64,000 bases of DNA from Nereocystis luetkeana. Lineage: Eukaryota; Sar; Phaeophyceae; Laminariales; Laminariaceae. The stretch covers positions 5,060,438-5,124,437 of the forward strand of contig JARUPZ010000021.1 of NCBI GenBank assembly GCA_031213475.1, written 5' to 3'. Under the pieces are notes generated by a model. It was not told the DNA's origin, did not search any database, and saw only the letters and a program-made list of their open reading frames with translations. Numbering within the stretch: position 1 is the first letter of the stretch; each line of letters opens with the position of its first letter. Position numbers and translations under genes: made by a program. Positions 1-11,247 of the stretch are shown in pieces.

Positions 1-349
1 AGTGATCGGTGCTATGATCAAACTATATATTATAGCCAAGGAGGTCGACCGATTCTTCAAACGGGTTTTCCCACCGAATAGCGTTGACGGTCCGGACACA
101 TGTATGTTTCTCTCATGTGACAAGTTTCTTAGTTCGTTCAGACGAACCGCTGTATCTGGACGATCTATCTGTAGACAGATCATGATCTGTTTTTCCGAGG
201 TGTGAAAACAGTAGCTATCCACCGCGACCGCATCTTTCACCCGCTGGATGTCTGTCTGCTATACCTTACTGTAGAGTCGTGCACATATGCCACAGACCCT
301 CCACGGCAAAGATGTCTGTTGACGACACTTGTTTCCTTGACGGACAGCT

Positions 350-432
350 GTCAAGGGCAGCCGTCAAGGAAAGACGTTGAGGACAGACGTCAAGGACAGA
401 CGTCAAGGACAGACGTCAAGGACAGCCGTCAA
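350..432. repeat. 13-bp tandem repeat
   Basis: Unit GACGTCAAGGACA, about six copies. Confidence 0.8.
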
Positions 433-928
433 GTATATCCATCAAGGACATCGATCAAGGGAACCCACACACTAAAACATGTATATCAAGTCCCAAAATG
501 CCTCGACGGGTCAAACCCAGACAGTCCAGACCGCCAACCGATATATTTTCTCCACGGAGAGTTGGCAAGATAATCGGGACGTTTACCTCTGAATTTCCAA
601 AGGGCTTCAGGGATGGTTGAGCATACTGCACTTATATCCTTAGTGCCAGCCTGAAAACTACTACCAGGTGCAGTATTACCACTGAATGGTTGTTTTAAGT
701 CACACTTCGTACCAGGTAACGGGTTTAACCTGATCGTGTGGTGATGCCCCTCCATTATCGAGCAGGTTGCCTGGAGAGTTGGGACTGCTTCCACATTTGG
801 AACAGGTGTTCGCGGAAAAAAACTGGCTGAGTGTACTCCCAAGGGAGCTGGCGATGTGCAGGTTCGTTTCACGGGCAGGTCTGGAGCGGTTGGAGGGGTG
901 CTAGGCCAGGCTCCTTCCTTATCAAACA

Positions 929-969
929 ATCCTCTTGTGTTTAAGTCGGGACCGGAAACACAAGAGGAT
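929..969. repeat. Perfect 13-bp hairpin
   Basis: ATCCTCTTGTGTT and its exact reverse complement around a 15-base loop. Confidence 0.7.
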
Positions 970-1484
970 CAAAGGCTACCGTAGCAAAAAGGGACATATT
1001 ATAGCAGAGGTGGTCGGGACCCCCCCCCCCCCCCCCTGCAACAATGCGCGCGTACAAACATCCTTGTGGAGACATTGTACAACGTAGCACGCCATTAGGC
1101 GTACCTAATTGAAGGGAAGTTTGCCGGCACCTTGTGTTTTGGTTAGACGGACTGGTTTGCAACGTTAACATAGGAGGTACGAGTAGTCCTTTTCCCCCCA
1201 AATATTTCTGTGCCGGCGGGGGGGTTCCTCAACCGACGAAAATTCCCGATCATCGTTGGAGTAACATTCATGTTTTACATTATTTTTTGAGCTACACCAA
1301 CTGCAGGCCATGAACATCGACCGTGGAAACAAAGCACCTACGCGTACACCTTGTGCAGCTTTCACCCACCGGGAACGTAAGGCCCGAAATAACATTCAAT
1401 ACATATAGTACGAGCATAGTGGTACATCGGGTTCCTCGGGGCCTCTCTCCTATTATCACGGACTAGATCTCGGCGACACGTCAG

Positions 1485-1646
1485 TGTGGACAACAACAGG
1501 GGCAGCCGCAACAACAGCAGTACCAACGACAACATTATTAGCAGCAACAGCAGCGACAATGACAACAAGGTCAGCGGTTTGTTAAGAAGGTCATCATGGA
1601 TCTCCTCAAACGAGGAGGCTCAGAAAAATGAGATACAGCCCTTGCC
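1485..1646 (+). CDS. LRR gene exon a (5' limit tentative)
   Basis: The frame is open from about 1420 to the donor CC|GTAAGA after 1646 and encodes an Asn/Ser-rich linker ending NEIQPLP. It ends in phase 2, so the next exon's first base completes a Pro codon directly before SLRELRL. The acceptor at 1484 (GTCAG) is a guess. Confidence 0.5.
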
Positions 1647-4600
1647 GTAAGAGTACGTCGTCCCTTCCTTGCTCCTTCAACCGCGTCGCGCGAAACATCC
1701 ATCGCCACCCCTTGCCGCCTGCCGCCTCGGCAGAAGCCTCCGAGAGCTGCGACTGGGCGGGAATCAGATCACGAGGCTTCCCGGCTGCGTACCCGAGCTA
1801 CGGGCGCTGGAAGTTCTCGATCTGAGGGGAAACACACTTGAGAGCCTCCCCGACGACCTCAAGTATATGCGGTCTCTGCTCGATCTGGACCTCGAGGGAA
1901 ACCCCATCGGGCCTGAGGTATGACGAGGGAAAGTTTTGCCTACGCAAGAGGGTTGCCACCCATATAGTACCTGCGAAAACGAACCGTTACGACATACATG
2001 CTGTGAGGCGCTCCTCGTAGTTTTCACCGTGGAGATATTGTGGACACTACTAGTAGTTATTATGGGTGTGACCGCCTTCAGTTCACGTGAAGCGTAGCGT
2101 TGCGGGGCGTTGCGGAGCCGCCGGGTCAATTGGCGTGGGGCTGGCAGTTGTCGACGATGAGGCGCGGGTGTGCGCATTCTTGCGTGTCCATCGCGGCCGT
2201 GAAGTGCTCCGTTGACTGCGATCCACTGCTCACCAATATTATATATATATATATTATCCCGGTGTGCCAGCTTGGTTTCACCTTTTATTCCACATGGTCC
2301 CCGGCATTCGATCAGCACATGCAAAAGGGTCGGCTCGATCACGAGAAGGAGTAGCTGGAGGCCATGGTTGCCGTAAGGGCGAAGTAGGAGCTTAACCAGG
2401 CATCGATTCTTAAGCCCGTAGAAGAAGAAATAGAAGTAGCGACAGGAGTCGCCATGCTAGCAAGCCTCCTGCAACCATAGGTGACCGTTCGAGAAACTCA
2501 ATTTCCCGGGCAGCCACGTAATTCCCCACAGATCTCCATGACAGTTGCATGAAGAGCAGACGTATCAGACATGGGTACAACTATGGTCACCACGCAGGGA
2601 TGAGGCCCCTTCGGGGACAGGAAATAAAGAGTCCACGTATATAGCGGTTGATGTGGCTGTTCTGAGTGATCGTGGTGGTCGACGAGAGACATTTAGACAC
2701 CAAGTTGGGATGACAATCAGATGTAACCAATGCAGGCAAGTCCCCGCTCATCGCTTGACGTGCCTGCATTCTCTGCCGACCAGAAGGATCAACCATTTCA
2801 ACACTCGTCGCCCCGTCCTGTGAACCTGACCTTTTTGGCATGTGTTTATCGTCACGCCTTCCCTTTTAATCCGTCAAATATGTAGTAGTCAGGGAACATC
2901 CGGTGTACATCACCGGGGTCCTATATGGATATAGATCTTGCTGCGGGTATTTAGGGTAGGATCCATATCCTCGCAGGAAGCGCTTGGATGTCCCCCGACG
3001 GTTCCCTGGCTACCACAAGGTGGTAACCTCACCGGGGTGCTCCAGCGATGCTGACCCTGAGTTGATCGTGGTCATCCGGTTCTGTCCCATATGTCTCATG
3101 AAATGAACACTGTCGCGCTTTTAAGACCGCCCAACGCCCACTGTCCTATCACCTCTTTCCTCGTCGCTGCAGGTTCCTAAGGTTCTATTCACTTTGGTGA
3201 ACCTTGCACGTCTTAATCTAGCAGGCACGATGCTTGGGCCGGAACAAGGCGCGCGCCTCGAGGCGGCGCTCCGTCTCGACTCTCTGTGCGTGAACGACAG
3301 CGCTCCACCGCCTCTGATACCCACCTCACAGCAACGAGAGCAAGCCGACCCACGAAGGTCCGCAGGTTCGATTGCTGCGAGACACGACAGCCGCGCGGTG
3401 CTTGTACCCGAGCAGAGGCTGCGAGAAGTCCAAGATCAGGTAAGATCGCGTGCGATGACCGTCCCTCTGCTCAGGGTCAGCATCGCTGAAGCACCCGATG
3501 TGAGGTGGTCATCCGCGGGTGACACGCTCATGAGAGAAGCGTAAACAAATAAGAGACATACCGAGATGTACAGAGGGTCTGCTATGCGTGATGCTCTATC
3601 ATGCAGCAGAGGGAAGAATCATTCAGTATACCCGCCACCGCAAGATCCATTTTCACCTCGGAAAACAGACCACAAACCGCGTGCGTCGCGAAACGAGCAA
3701 TCGGTGTATCCGCGATTTACAGGGCGGGAAAACAATCATATAATTTATGGAGATACGTGTGGTAGTATTTAGTAAAGACACCCTTGTAGCAGGACTGATC
3801 TGTCGCGAAGAATCCCGCCCGGCATATTTGTTATTGCGCGCGCTTTCGGCGCGAGGCACTCTCGAAGCTCGGACAAGCATGCATATGCGGTAATGCACAC
3901 ATCAATCCGAATGCCCCGCGGTCCGTCGAAACACTTCAACGGCGTGTCTTCTGGAGTAGGGTATGTTCTCTGGGCTACCCGGGTACCGAACCTGAGTATT
4001 TGGGCATACTCGGGTAGGTACCCGGGTACTTCCCAGAGCATATATGTAGGTAACCGGGTATTCCCAGAGTATGTGCGTATGGACCCGGGTACCCTCAGAG
4101 CATATATGTAAGTATCCGCGTCCCCCCAGAAAACATGCCCTACTGAAGTCACCCTTGAAACCCAACTATTATCAATATAAGGAGTAAAGGGAGGAAGGGT
4201 ACAGCAAGGGCGACTTGACGAAAACGACAACCTAATATGCCGTGTCCCTGACCGGTCGTTCGAAAAACATGTATATTTTTGCTGAATCTTGCATCTTGCT
4301 AACCACACATCAGCATGTTATTTCCTGCGGCAGTTGTTACGGACATGTTCAACGCGAATCAGTTTTTCAATCGGCATTGATTTTTTCTTCTAGCAGGACT
4401 CGTACTCCAAGACTCCACATATGTGGCAACACCTGCCGACGATGAGCATTCAAGCAGGCATTGCATTCAGACACTCTCTTAAAAGCACAGCACAAACTAC
4501 GTCAGTGCGGCCAGCCTTATGTGTAGAGCAACACAACATCTGCGAAAGCTACGTTGCTAGCCGCAGACACTAACAGCGATAAAACGCGACAGTCACGGTT

Positions 4601-6444
4601 GTTCGAGAAAATTGACCGGTACGTTTTCGAGGCTCATATCCTATTGTTATTGCACGGCCAAGGAACGGATTGTCGTGCTTATTCCACGAGAGTGTGTACT
4701 AGGACAGACATAATCTGCCCAGTTATTATCATGAGTATTATTATTTGCTTGTTTTATTTTTACCGAGGTATTCTTCCACTCCAGAGTTATTGGAGCTTGG
4801 AACCAGTCAATTTCTAAGTAATTTGCGCCCAAAACGGGACTACGATACGAGTAACTACACGGGTTATCCCTTTTAGAACCGCATTCCCGTTTTGGGGACA
4901 AACCAGTCAAACCCCTAGTTTGTCCCCAAAACGGGACTGCGGTTCTACAAGGGCGAACAACTGACGAGGCAATACATATGTTGCCGTGCCTCTTATCGCT
5001 TGCAGCACAACTGCTGTAGTACAAAGATGAATTTTACCCAATTCCACTTGAAAATAGACTTACCGAAGAGTTTTTCCGCTACCCTCGCGCGAGCGATTGC
5101 CGCTGCTCGACCCATTACCCCGATTGGGATGCTGGAAGTGATTGCAAATAACTCCACACTCAGGACAGCCGAAGAGGTGTGGTTTGGACCATGACGATCG
5201 CCTCCGCGAGGGCTTCGACCTCATGCGTGCGGCATGGGCGAGGCCGTTTCGAAAGCTATTTGTCAGTAGGTGACCATTGATTAACCCTGATCGGACAGCC
5301 AGACAAGTTTTCTGAATCCGTTCTAGAGACCACAAGTAACCACTTGTGGAATTACGTTGAAGCGATCGCAATGATCCACATGGAAAGTGCTTGGGGCTGC
5401 TCATAACTTATGGTGCTAAAATCATTCGCGGTCGTCCAGGAGACCTACGCGACCTCTGCACCAGATCTTTCCACCTCACAAGGCTGCCAGATGTTCTCCG
5501 CGTGATAGCACGAGCTTTTTCGTGAAGGCTGCGCCCGCCCCAACCATTGTGAGGTGCACTGGCGTCCTAAAATCGCGGAATACATTCAATTTTTGACGAT
5601 ACACTCTTTCCACCGGTATTAACAGTCCACCCAAAGTACGGCCTGGGTCTACTTCTCTGCCGTACGTGGTCATCCGTGTGGTTTGATTCCAGTCGAGGTC
5701 GAGGTTACGGGTACGTTTACCTCATATACGACCAAGCGCAGACGAATTTCGAAGCTGATTTATCGATGACGGAAAAAATGAAAAAACGAGAGGGACGTGT
5801 CTAAAGAAAAATCTCGACAAAATCTTCACAAAGCCACCATTTTCTCCGTGTGCGCGCTCCTGTTTTTTTATTTTGGGAAAAATTGGCTCTGAAGTTCATC
5901 CCAGGGAGGCCCGGGGTACTACAGTAGTTTATTGCTTGCCTTACGCGTCATTTGATCATCGACCGCGCACCCGTTTCGAGACGGAGAGGGGGTGTACTGT
6001 CTTGCGTTTTACACGGCGTGGTGCAAGTTAACCGTCCCAATGATCGTTCACGCAAACACGGTGCAACAAGGCGAGGTTATCTCTCTTCACAGATACCCTA
6101 AACACACCACGCCACCAGAAATATGGTCATCTCTCCGCAACCGACCGGCCGCCGTCGTCCGCTGCGTGTTTAATTTATTTCGCGCGCAGATTCCTGACTA
6201 CAGTACCAGAAGGCTTCCCGGCCTCGACGTTCTGCCCTCAGACGCTAGGGCCATGATGAGGGCGAAGGCCAAGAAGTCGAAGAGCACTGCTAGTTTCGGC
6301 GTAGACGCGGGCAGTCGTCCTAGAACTAGCGGCGGGATCATGAAAAGGGGAGGGTTCGCAGCCTCCCACGAGGGGCCGTCTGCCAGAATTGGGACTGCAA
6401 GCGCCATCGTGGCTGCTACCGGTATCACCGCCATGAGACTATGA
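1485..6444 (+). CDS. Leucine-rich-repeat protein gene, 3' part (partial)
   Basis: Four exons join with matching phases: about 1485-1646, 1734-1917, 3173-3439 and 6190-6444. The first gives an Asn/Ser-rich stretch ending in an LRR start (EIQPLP). The second carries about two and a half typical repeats (SLRELRLGGNQITRLP, then LEVLDLRGNTLESLP, then LLDLDLEGNPIGPE). The third adds another repeat (LVNLARLNLAGTMLGPE) followed by a polar tail. The fourth is a basic, Ser/Thr-rich C-terminus ending in TGA at 6442-6444. Splice signals seen are CC|GTAAGA, GAG|GTATGA and CAG|GTAAGA donors and GGCAG, TGCAG and CGCAG acceptors. LRR solenoids usually bind proteins; no kinase, GTPase or other effector domain is visible, so the role is unknown. 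The 5' end is missing, the start of the first exon is tentative, and a further exon in the 2.75-kb last intron cannot be excluded. Confidence 0.7.
1734..1917 (+). CDS. LRR gene exon b (core repeats)
   Basis: The pyrimidine-rich acceptor ends CTCGGCAG and the donor is GAG|GTATGA. One base plus 61 codons. The Leu/Asn spacing is that of 23-residue LRRs (LxxLxLxxNxIxxLP). Confidence 0.8.
3173..3439 (+). CDS. LRR gene exon c
   Basis: 89 codons in phase 0 between TCGTCGCTGCAG and GATCAG|GTAAGA. It begins with one more LRR (NLARLNLAGTMLGPEQG) and continues into a charged, probably disordered segment. Confidence 0.75.
3960..4120. repeat. Imperfect minisatellite
   Basis: Repeats of CCCGGGTAC, CAGAGCATATATGTA and GTATTC-like blocks in both orientations. 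Confidence 0.6.
4868..4953. mobile_element. MITE B copy, palindromic
   Basis: Near-perfect inverted halves: CCCTTTTAGAACCGCA, TCCCGTTTTGGGGACAAA, short loop, then the reverse. An extra half-arm (CCCAAAACGGGACTACG) lies at 4827-4843. Confidence 0.82.
6190..6444 (+). CDS. LRR gene last exon
   Basis: 84 codons and TGA after the acceptor CGCGCGCAG, phase 0. The sequence is Lys/Arg/Ser-rich (AKAKKSKSTAS) with no recognised domain. The assignment to the LRR gene rests on strand, order and phase only. Confidence 0.55.
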   Translation: MPDYSTRRLPGLDVLPSDARAMMRAKAKKSKSTASFGVDAGSRPRTSGGIMKRGGFAASHEGPSARIGTASAIVAATGITAMRL

Positions 6445-7293
6445 ACCAAACGTTTATCACCGTTTTTTCGTGTTTCCAATTGTTTTCGATTTTCCGACTT
6501 TACCGGCAAGAGCTGGCTGCTAGCAAAAATGAAGAAGCTCTAGACGTAGATTTTAGAAGAGGATAGCTGCTAGCGGCATCGCTACCATCTGTTGTCGTCA
6601 GCGGACAGCGGCACTCTCTATATACAACTTGAAATGATCTATTGAAAATAGGATAGCGATGTCCCTAGGAACTCCCGCAGTGGGATGTTTGTAACTGTCA
6701 TCAACTTGTGTGCGTTGGTGGAGGGTGGGAGGCACATTATCGTTAAAACAAAGTTATGACAATTTCGTGAAAAAGACCGACGAAATCAGCTTTATATTCA
6801 AGTACTCTTTACAGGCGAAACATTTCTTCCTTGGTCAATCGAGCGTATCACCAATTAATACTGCCTACAACTGATGGGGAGAAATACTCCGTAGTCACAG
6901 CCCCCGCACGCCGTTAAAAAAACGCCTTCCTTGCCCTACCTCCCTTCCTCCTCCCCTCCCATCACCGCAGCTGTTTCAGCGATGGGGCGAGAGCCAACGC
7001 GAGCCATGACCACGCCCACGACCCAAACCATCCCCACCCCCTTCATCCCAAAATAAAGCTGCCTCTTCAATGGGGGGTGTCTGCTGCTAAAGCTAATATT
7101 GACAGCTTGCTCGGCTCGTTCAATAGGCTTTAGCTCTCTCTCGAAGGAGAGGCATGATCGGAGAAATAAATCCTCCTGACAGTAGGGACTAACACGCGCG
7201 GCCACCGCTCGACGCATGTCCGCCGATCGTGCCCACCACACCCACCCCGCCACCCGCCTCCCCGCTGCCCCCTCACGCCCGGCAACAACGCAC
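6445..7293. other. Convergent spacer between LRR and Josephin genes
   Basis: Two genes end toward each other here. I see no further gene; 3' untranslated regions are expected. Confidence 0.5.
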
Positions 7294-8059
7294 CTACCCC
7301 GCCTCTAGTCCGTCATGAACGACAAAAACGTGTCCATTATTTTCCTGCACCTCTCGCGCGAGGTGCGCCAGGAGGCCGCGCGTCCCTCCTAATCGCTTCG
7401 GCTGTCCCAAGCTAGAGTCGAGGCTGTACCAGACCGGTGGCGCTATCCGCTCCCCATCTCGGTCGCCACCCCCGCCACCGCCACTGTCCCCACCCCCACC
7501 CCTACTTCCGATCTCGTCACCACCCCCGCCACCATCGCCGCCGCCGCCGCCGCCGCCGCCGCCGTCATCGCTGCTATGCTTCCCGTCATCAACCTCGCGG
7601 CTGGTTTGCTCTCGCCCGGCTGCTAGTTGCGTTGATTGTCTCGTCCGTCCTAGAGGCGACGTTGATACAGGGCCCTCGTAACAACCGTGGCTCTGCGGAT
7701 TCCCCCCTCCGACACCACAGCCACCACCACCACCGCCACCACCACCACCAACACCATCACCACCACTTCCACCAGCACCATCACCACTACCACCAGCATC
7801 ATCACCACCACTACCACCAGCATCATCACCACTACCGCCACCACCACCACCACCACCACCACCACCACCACCACCACCACCACCACCACCACCACCACCA
7901 CCACCACCAACACCAACACCACCACAACAATCCCCACCACCACCACCACCACCACCACCACCACCACCACCGCCGTCGCCGCCGGGTGACGTATTCTCGG
8001 CCCTTGCCCTTCCCATCTTCAAACAGCGCGCTCTTCGGCTGTTGTTGCTGTTGTTCCTG

Positions 8060-8101
<42 letters not shown>

Positions 8102-8262
8102 TCTCCGCCAAGTGTATGGGGGGACCTAACGATGGCGTAAAAGTGGTGGTTCGCCCACGCGCCCCACAGCCGCCTCTGGGGTACGTAGTTGACAATAATG
8201 CCTTTAGGAAAGGGAGAGCTCGAAACCGCCTCGGTCAGGGCAACCTCAAAGGCCTCGGGGTT
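7294..8262 (-). CDS. Josephin gene exon 3 (catalytic His and Asp)
   Basis: The acceptor CTCTCTACCAG lies after a long C/T tract. One frame of 322 codons runs without a stop from NPEAFEV to LEAG and TAG at 7294-7296. The upstream half holds HHFYAIV and the downstream half WYSLDSSL, both in this frame, separated by the trinucleotide arrays at about 7530-8100. Confidence 0.88.
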
Positions 8263-11156
8263 CTGGTAGAGAGTATGCAGGCGGAGGGGGTGGGGGGTGG
8301 GGGGAGGGAGGGGAGATGATCATCTGTGTGTCGTGTCATGCCACGGTAGAGGGGGCATCCGATTTCCTGAGGGTTCTAAAACATGAGCGGGGTCTCTGTA
8401 CCACTCTCGCCGTGAATGTTATCACCGCGTAGTGTTCCCATCAGATTTCCAATAGGTTTTACATCGCCCGCCAGAGAGGTATGCCTCAGCCCGAAAAACA
8501 TTTTTTTCAGCCGCGCCACTCGATGGACAATCCCAGATGGACCACTACCTTTGAGCACACTGCCGAACAAAACTTGAAGTATCAACCCCGTTCGACCTTC
8601 ACATGACGGGAGTAATATTACCGGCCCCAGAGCCGTAAAAGGGACTGCGGAAAAGTTGATTGGTAGGTGCTGTATTTCCCCGGTTGAGCAGCCCCGTCAG
8701 GCATAATATTCCGGGGCCATCCCCCGCCCCCCCCATGCCCTGGTGCGCGTCATTTTCTGGTTGTCCACGTAGGGGTTGTGCTTTGTGCCTCACTGCGTTC
8801 TCCGCCTGATGATATACCACAATGGGCGTAAATATAAGGACTGCTTTGTCTTCATATTAGTGTATAGACGGCCCTTATATTTCCGACCGGAGTTGTATAC
8901 CTTATCACACGGGTGATAACATAACACACACCCTGGGGCGAATTATCAAGTAGATTTTCTCGACAACAGCGGGGGGGGCAGAGTGCCCAATGTCGAGCGA
9001 CGCGACTATGAAAATGTAGCGGGGAGAGACATCTCGTTCGAGAAACATCTCCACGAAATCTTTCTAAAGTCTCAATTTTTTCGTTGTGTCTGCGCCCCCC
9101 CCCCTCCCCCCGCTTGATGTGGAGCAAAGAGTGTCTGAAAATATCGAAACTAGGTTGACATATACATCGACGATATCTATACAAAATCTCCATTTTTTGT
9201 GGTGTGTGCCCCCCGCTTGCTTGGAAGAAAAACCGGCTCTAAAATTGATGCGAGGGTGTGCGTTGTATCGCGTGCGATACCTCGAAAAAAGTACAAAGCA
9301 ACAGCAAGCTGTGAGATTGAAAATTCAAAAATTCCCTCAAAATTCATATTTGCGAGCTTGGTGGGATATTGTTTTTCGCGGATGTTAGTCCCACGGGGGT
9401 GTATGTAGGTTTTAAGGGTGTTGTAGGAATTATGACAACTTTTGAACGAAACGACTTCGCTACCTACCAGGTACCAGAGCAATATATATATATATATATG
9501 TTATATATATAATATAAATATATATATATATACGGCAAGCACCGTACGCGACCGCTTCGGCTGACCTTTGGGTTGAAGACTGCGTGCAGGCTGACGCGGC
9601 ACTGCCTCGACCTCAGGGCCTCCAGCAGAACGCTGATGTCGTAGTCCCCAATCAGGGGGATGGCCGACTTGAAGGGGTTGGTCAGCATGCGCCTCATGCC
9701 GGACTCCGCGCGGAGTACTTCTTCGCGATCGCACCTGCGCAGAGAGGCCCAAGCCCAAGTGATATTGTGATCCACGCAGTTTGGAAATATGAGGTTTGAA
9801 TATTTGATATCGCGGCTGATGTTTCGTTTCGATTTATTTTTTACAAACACCGTTTTCACGTATAAAACACATCCCACCTTAGCACGTGTCAGCCCAACAA
9901 TCGTCAGGTCATCAGTCATCAAAAAGTCGACCGCAACACGGAAAGGAACAGTGAATAAGTGATTTTGTGTTGCAGATTGGTTGGGTAAAGCAGAGCGGTT
10001 GAATACAGCCGGGTGGTTGATGCAGCAGAGTAGTTGAAAAAGAAGGATGGGTGATAAAGCAGAAGAGTTGATGAAACAAGAGAGTGGTTGATAGAGCAGC
10101 GACAGAGCAGAGAGTGGTTGAATAGAGCAGAATGGTTCTTAGAAAAAAGTGATAAACAGAGAAAAAAATATACAGCAGTTAAAGTTTGATGGAAAAAATG
10201 GTTGATACACTAAATGGTTGGTAAAGAAGGGTGCGCCAAACGTGGAAGAAGATAGAGCTGTACCCACTGCGCTCCAAATGTGATTGTAAGGGGTACCAGT
10301 TGTTATCGTTGTTGTTTTTCTCACGTTAATTCGTCGCCGTATTTTAGAAGGGTGTTCACAAAAACAGGCTCCTATAATTCTGGAAGAACAACGTTGCGAA
10401 CCAGGATGAAAGAAGAAAAAATATGAAGTAATTTGGAGTTGAATAAATAACGCCGACTGAAGCAAAGCGAAAACAGCGAACCAAATATAGCCATCGTGGG
10501 TCTCAGGTATCAGACACATATACATGATACATGCGTTGTGGCTTGCAACAGGAGACGAGGAAATAAATTAACAAACAACCACGAGAAAACAGGTATCAGT
10601 ACAATCCAACAGCCCAATGGTCGCTACCCAACGACCGATACAAAACGACGGCGCAAATATCCGCAGCTGAGATGAATATCGAACTACAGTAGAATCGAGT
10701 TTTGATATATACGATATCGGTAGAAGAAAAAAGTCACATCGGCACGATTTCGATAGTCGATACGTGCATCGAATCTTTTCGTTCGTATCGAAAGCTCAAT
10801 ATTTCGACATATAGTTGGGTAACCCGATATATCCAAGTCGAAAATCTGGCATTCCGATATATCGAAGCCGAAACTTCGATATTCCGATATATCGAACCAA
10901 AAAGTGCGATATTCCGGTATATCTGGGTCGAAAGGTCGATAGTCCGATACATCGAAATCAAAAGTTCGATATTCCGATAAATCGAAATTGAAAATCGATA
11001 TTACGATTTTATCGAAACTTTCGGAACGATTCCCTAAGCTACTCACAGCTCTAAAGCGAGGCGGTCCATCATCTCTCTGCCAGCCCACCGCTCCTGGAAG
11101 AGGTTGTTAAGTGTGTGTATTGCGCAGTGCATCAGGCGCTGCCGCTCATGGTACAT
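7294..11156 (-). CDS. Josephin-domain deubiquitinase (JOSD-like), three exons
   Basis: Complement of 7294-8262, 9566-9734 and 11047-11156; about 415 residues if the ATG at 11156 is the start. The joined product matches Josephin-1/2 across the fold: MYHERQRLMHCAIHTLNN holds the nucleophile Cys11, GDYDISVLLEAL the next helix, GIIVNYVPQRR and HHFYAIV the strand with catalytic His133, and WYSLDSSL the strand with the acidic third residue, Asp375. Known family members cleave ubiquitin chains. Donors are CT|GTGAGT and AAAG|GTCAGC; phases 2/1 and 0/0 agree at both junctions. Oddity: about 230 residues of poly-Ser, poly-Gly and Gly/Asp separate the His and Asp strands, which normally form a tight hairpin. 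Either the insert is translated or an in-frame intron lies there. No ubiquitin-interacting motif or polyglutamine tail is seen, so ataxin-3 itself is unlikely. Confidence 0.9.
7530..8100. repeat. Trinucleotide arrays in Josephin exon 3
   Basis: CCG/GCC near 7535-7562, CCA/CAC across about 7720-7980 and CTG across about 8052-8098 (plus strand). On the coding minus strand they read as Gly/Asp, Gly and Ser runs. Confidence 0.9.
9481..9532. repeat. TA-rich microsatellite
   Basis: Two (TA)n runs around TGTTATATATATAATATAAA, just downstream of Josephin exon 2. Confidence 0.8.
9566..9734 (-). CDS. Josephin gene exon 2
   Basis: Acceptor CTGCGCAG, donor AAAG|GTCAGC. One base completes Leu from exon 1, then 56 codons run CDREEVLRAESG to HAVFNPK, including the conserved GDYDISVLLEAL helix. 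Confidence 0.9.
10779..10999. repeat. 30-bp minisatellite
   Basis: About seven units containing CGATATTCCGATATATCGAA, each with palindromic ATATCGAT-like cores, in the Josephin gene's first intron. Confidence 0.8.
11047..11156 (-). CDS. Josephin gene exon 1 (catalytic Cys)
   Basis: It starts at the ATG directly before YHERQRL, as expected for short JOSD proteins, and ends at the donor CT|GTGAGT. An acceptor-like ATATCAG lies 13 bases upstream of the ATG, after a (CCTG)n tract, so an upstream exon adding a few residues is possible. Confidence 0.85.
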
Positions 11157-11179
11157 GCTGCCTTTAGTCCTGATATTGT

Positions 11180-11180
<1 letters not shown>

Positions 11181-11241
<61 letters not shown>
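11181..11241. repeat. (GGCA)n / (CCTG)n tetranucleotide array
   Basis: About 15 units. On the Josephin coding strand it reads CCTG and lies just upstream of the start codon. Confidence 0.92.

Positions 11242-11247
<6 letters not shown>

Larger units (their letters stand above)
1..1484. other. No gene recognised
   Basis: Holds the 13-bp tandem repeat, a hairpin and a poly-C run. The open frames here are short, with no family resemblance. Earlier exons of the LRR gene may exist but I cannot point to one. Confidence 0.5.
3440..6189. other. Presumed last intron of the LRR gene
   Basis: Contains the 4-kb minisatellite and a MITE B. A plus-strand frame at 5063-5191 (LARAIAAARP, then NNSTLRTAEE) looks faintly like a ribonuclease-inhibitor-type LRR, but has no clear splice borders. 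Confidence 0.45.

Noticed and set aside
5063-5191. Extra LRR exon
   Set aside because: Only a faint NNSTLRT resemblance and no clear acceptor or donor.
7437-8129. Plus-strand frame rich in His (and related poly-Thr and poly-Val frames) over the triplet arrays
   Set aside because: These are other-frame readings of the CCA/CTG arrays; only the minus frame contains the Josephin strands on both sides.
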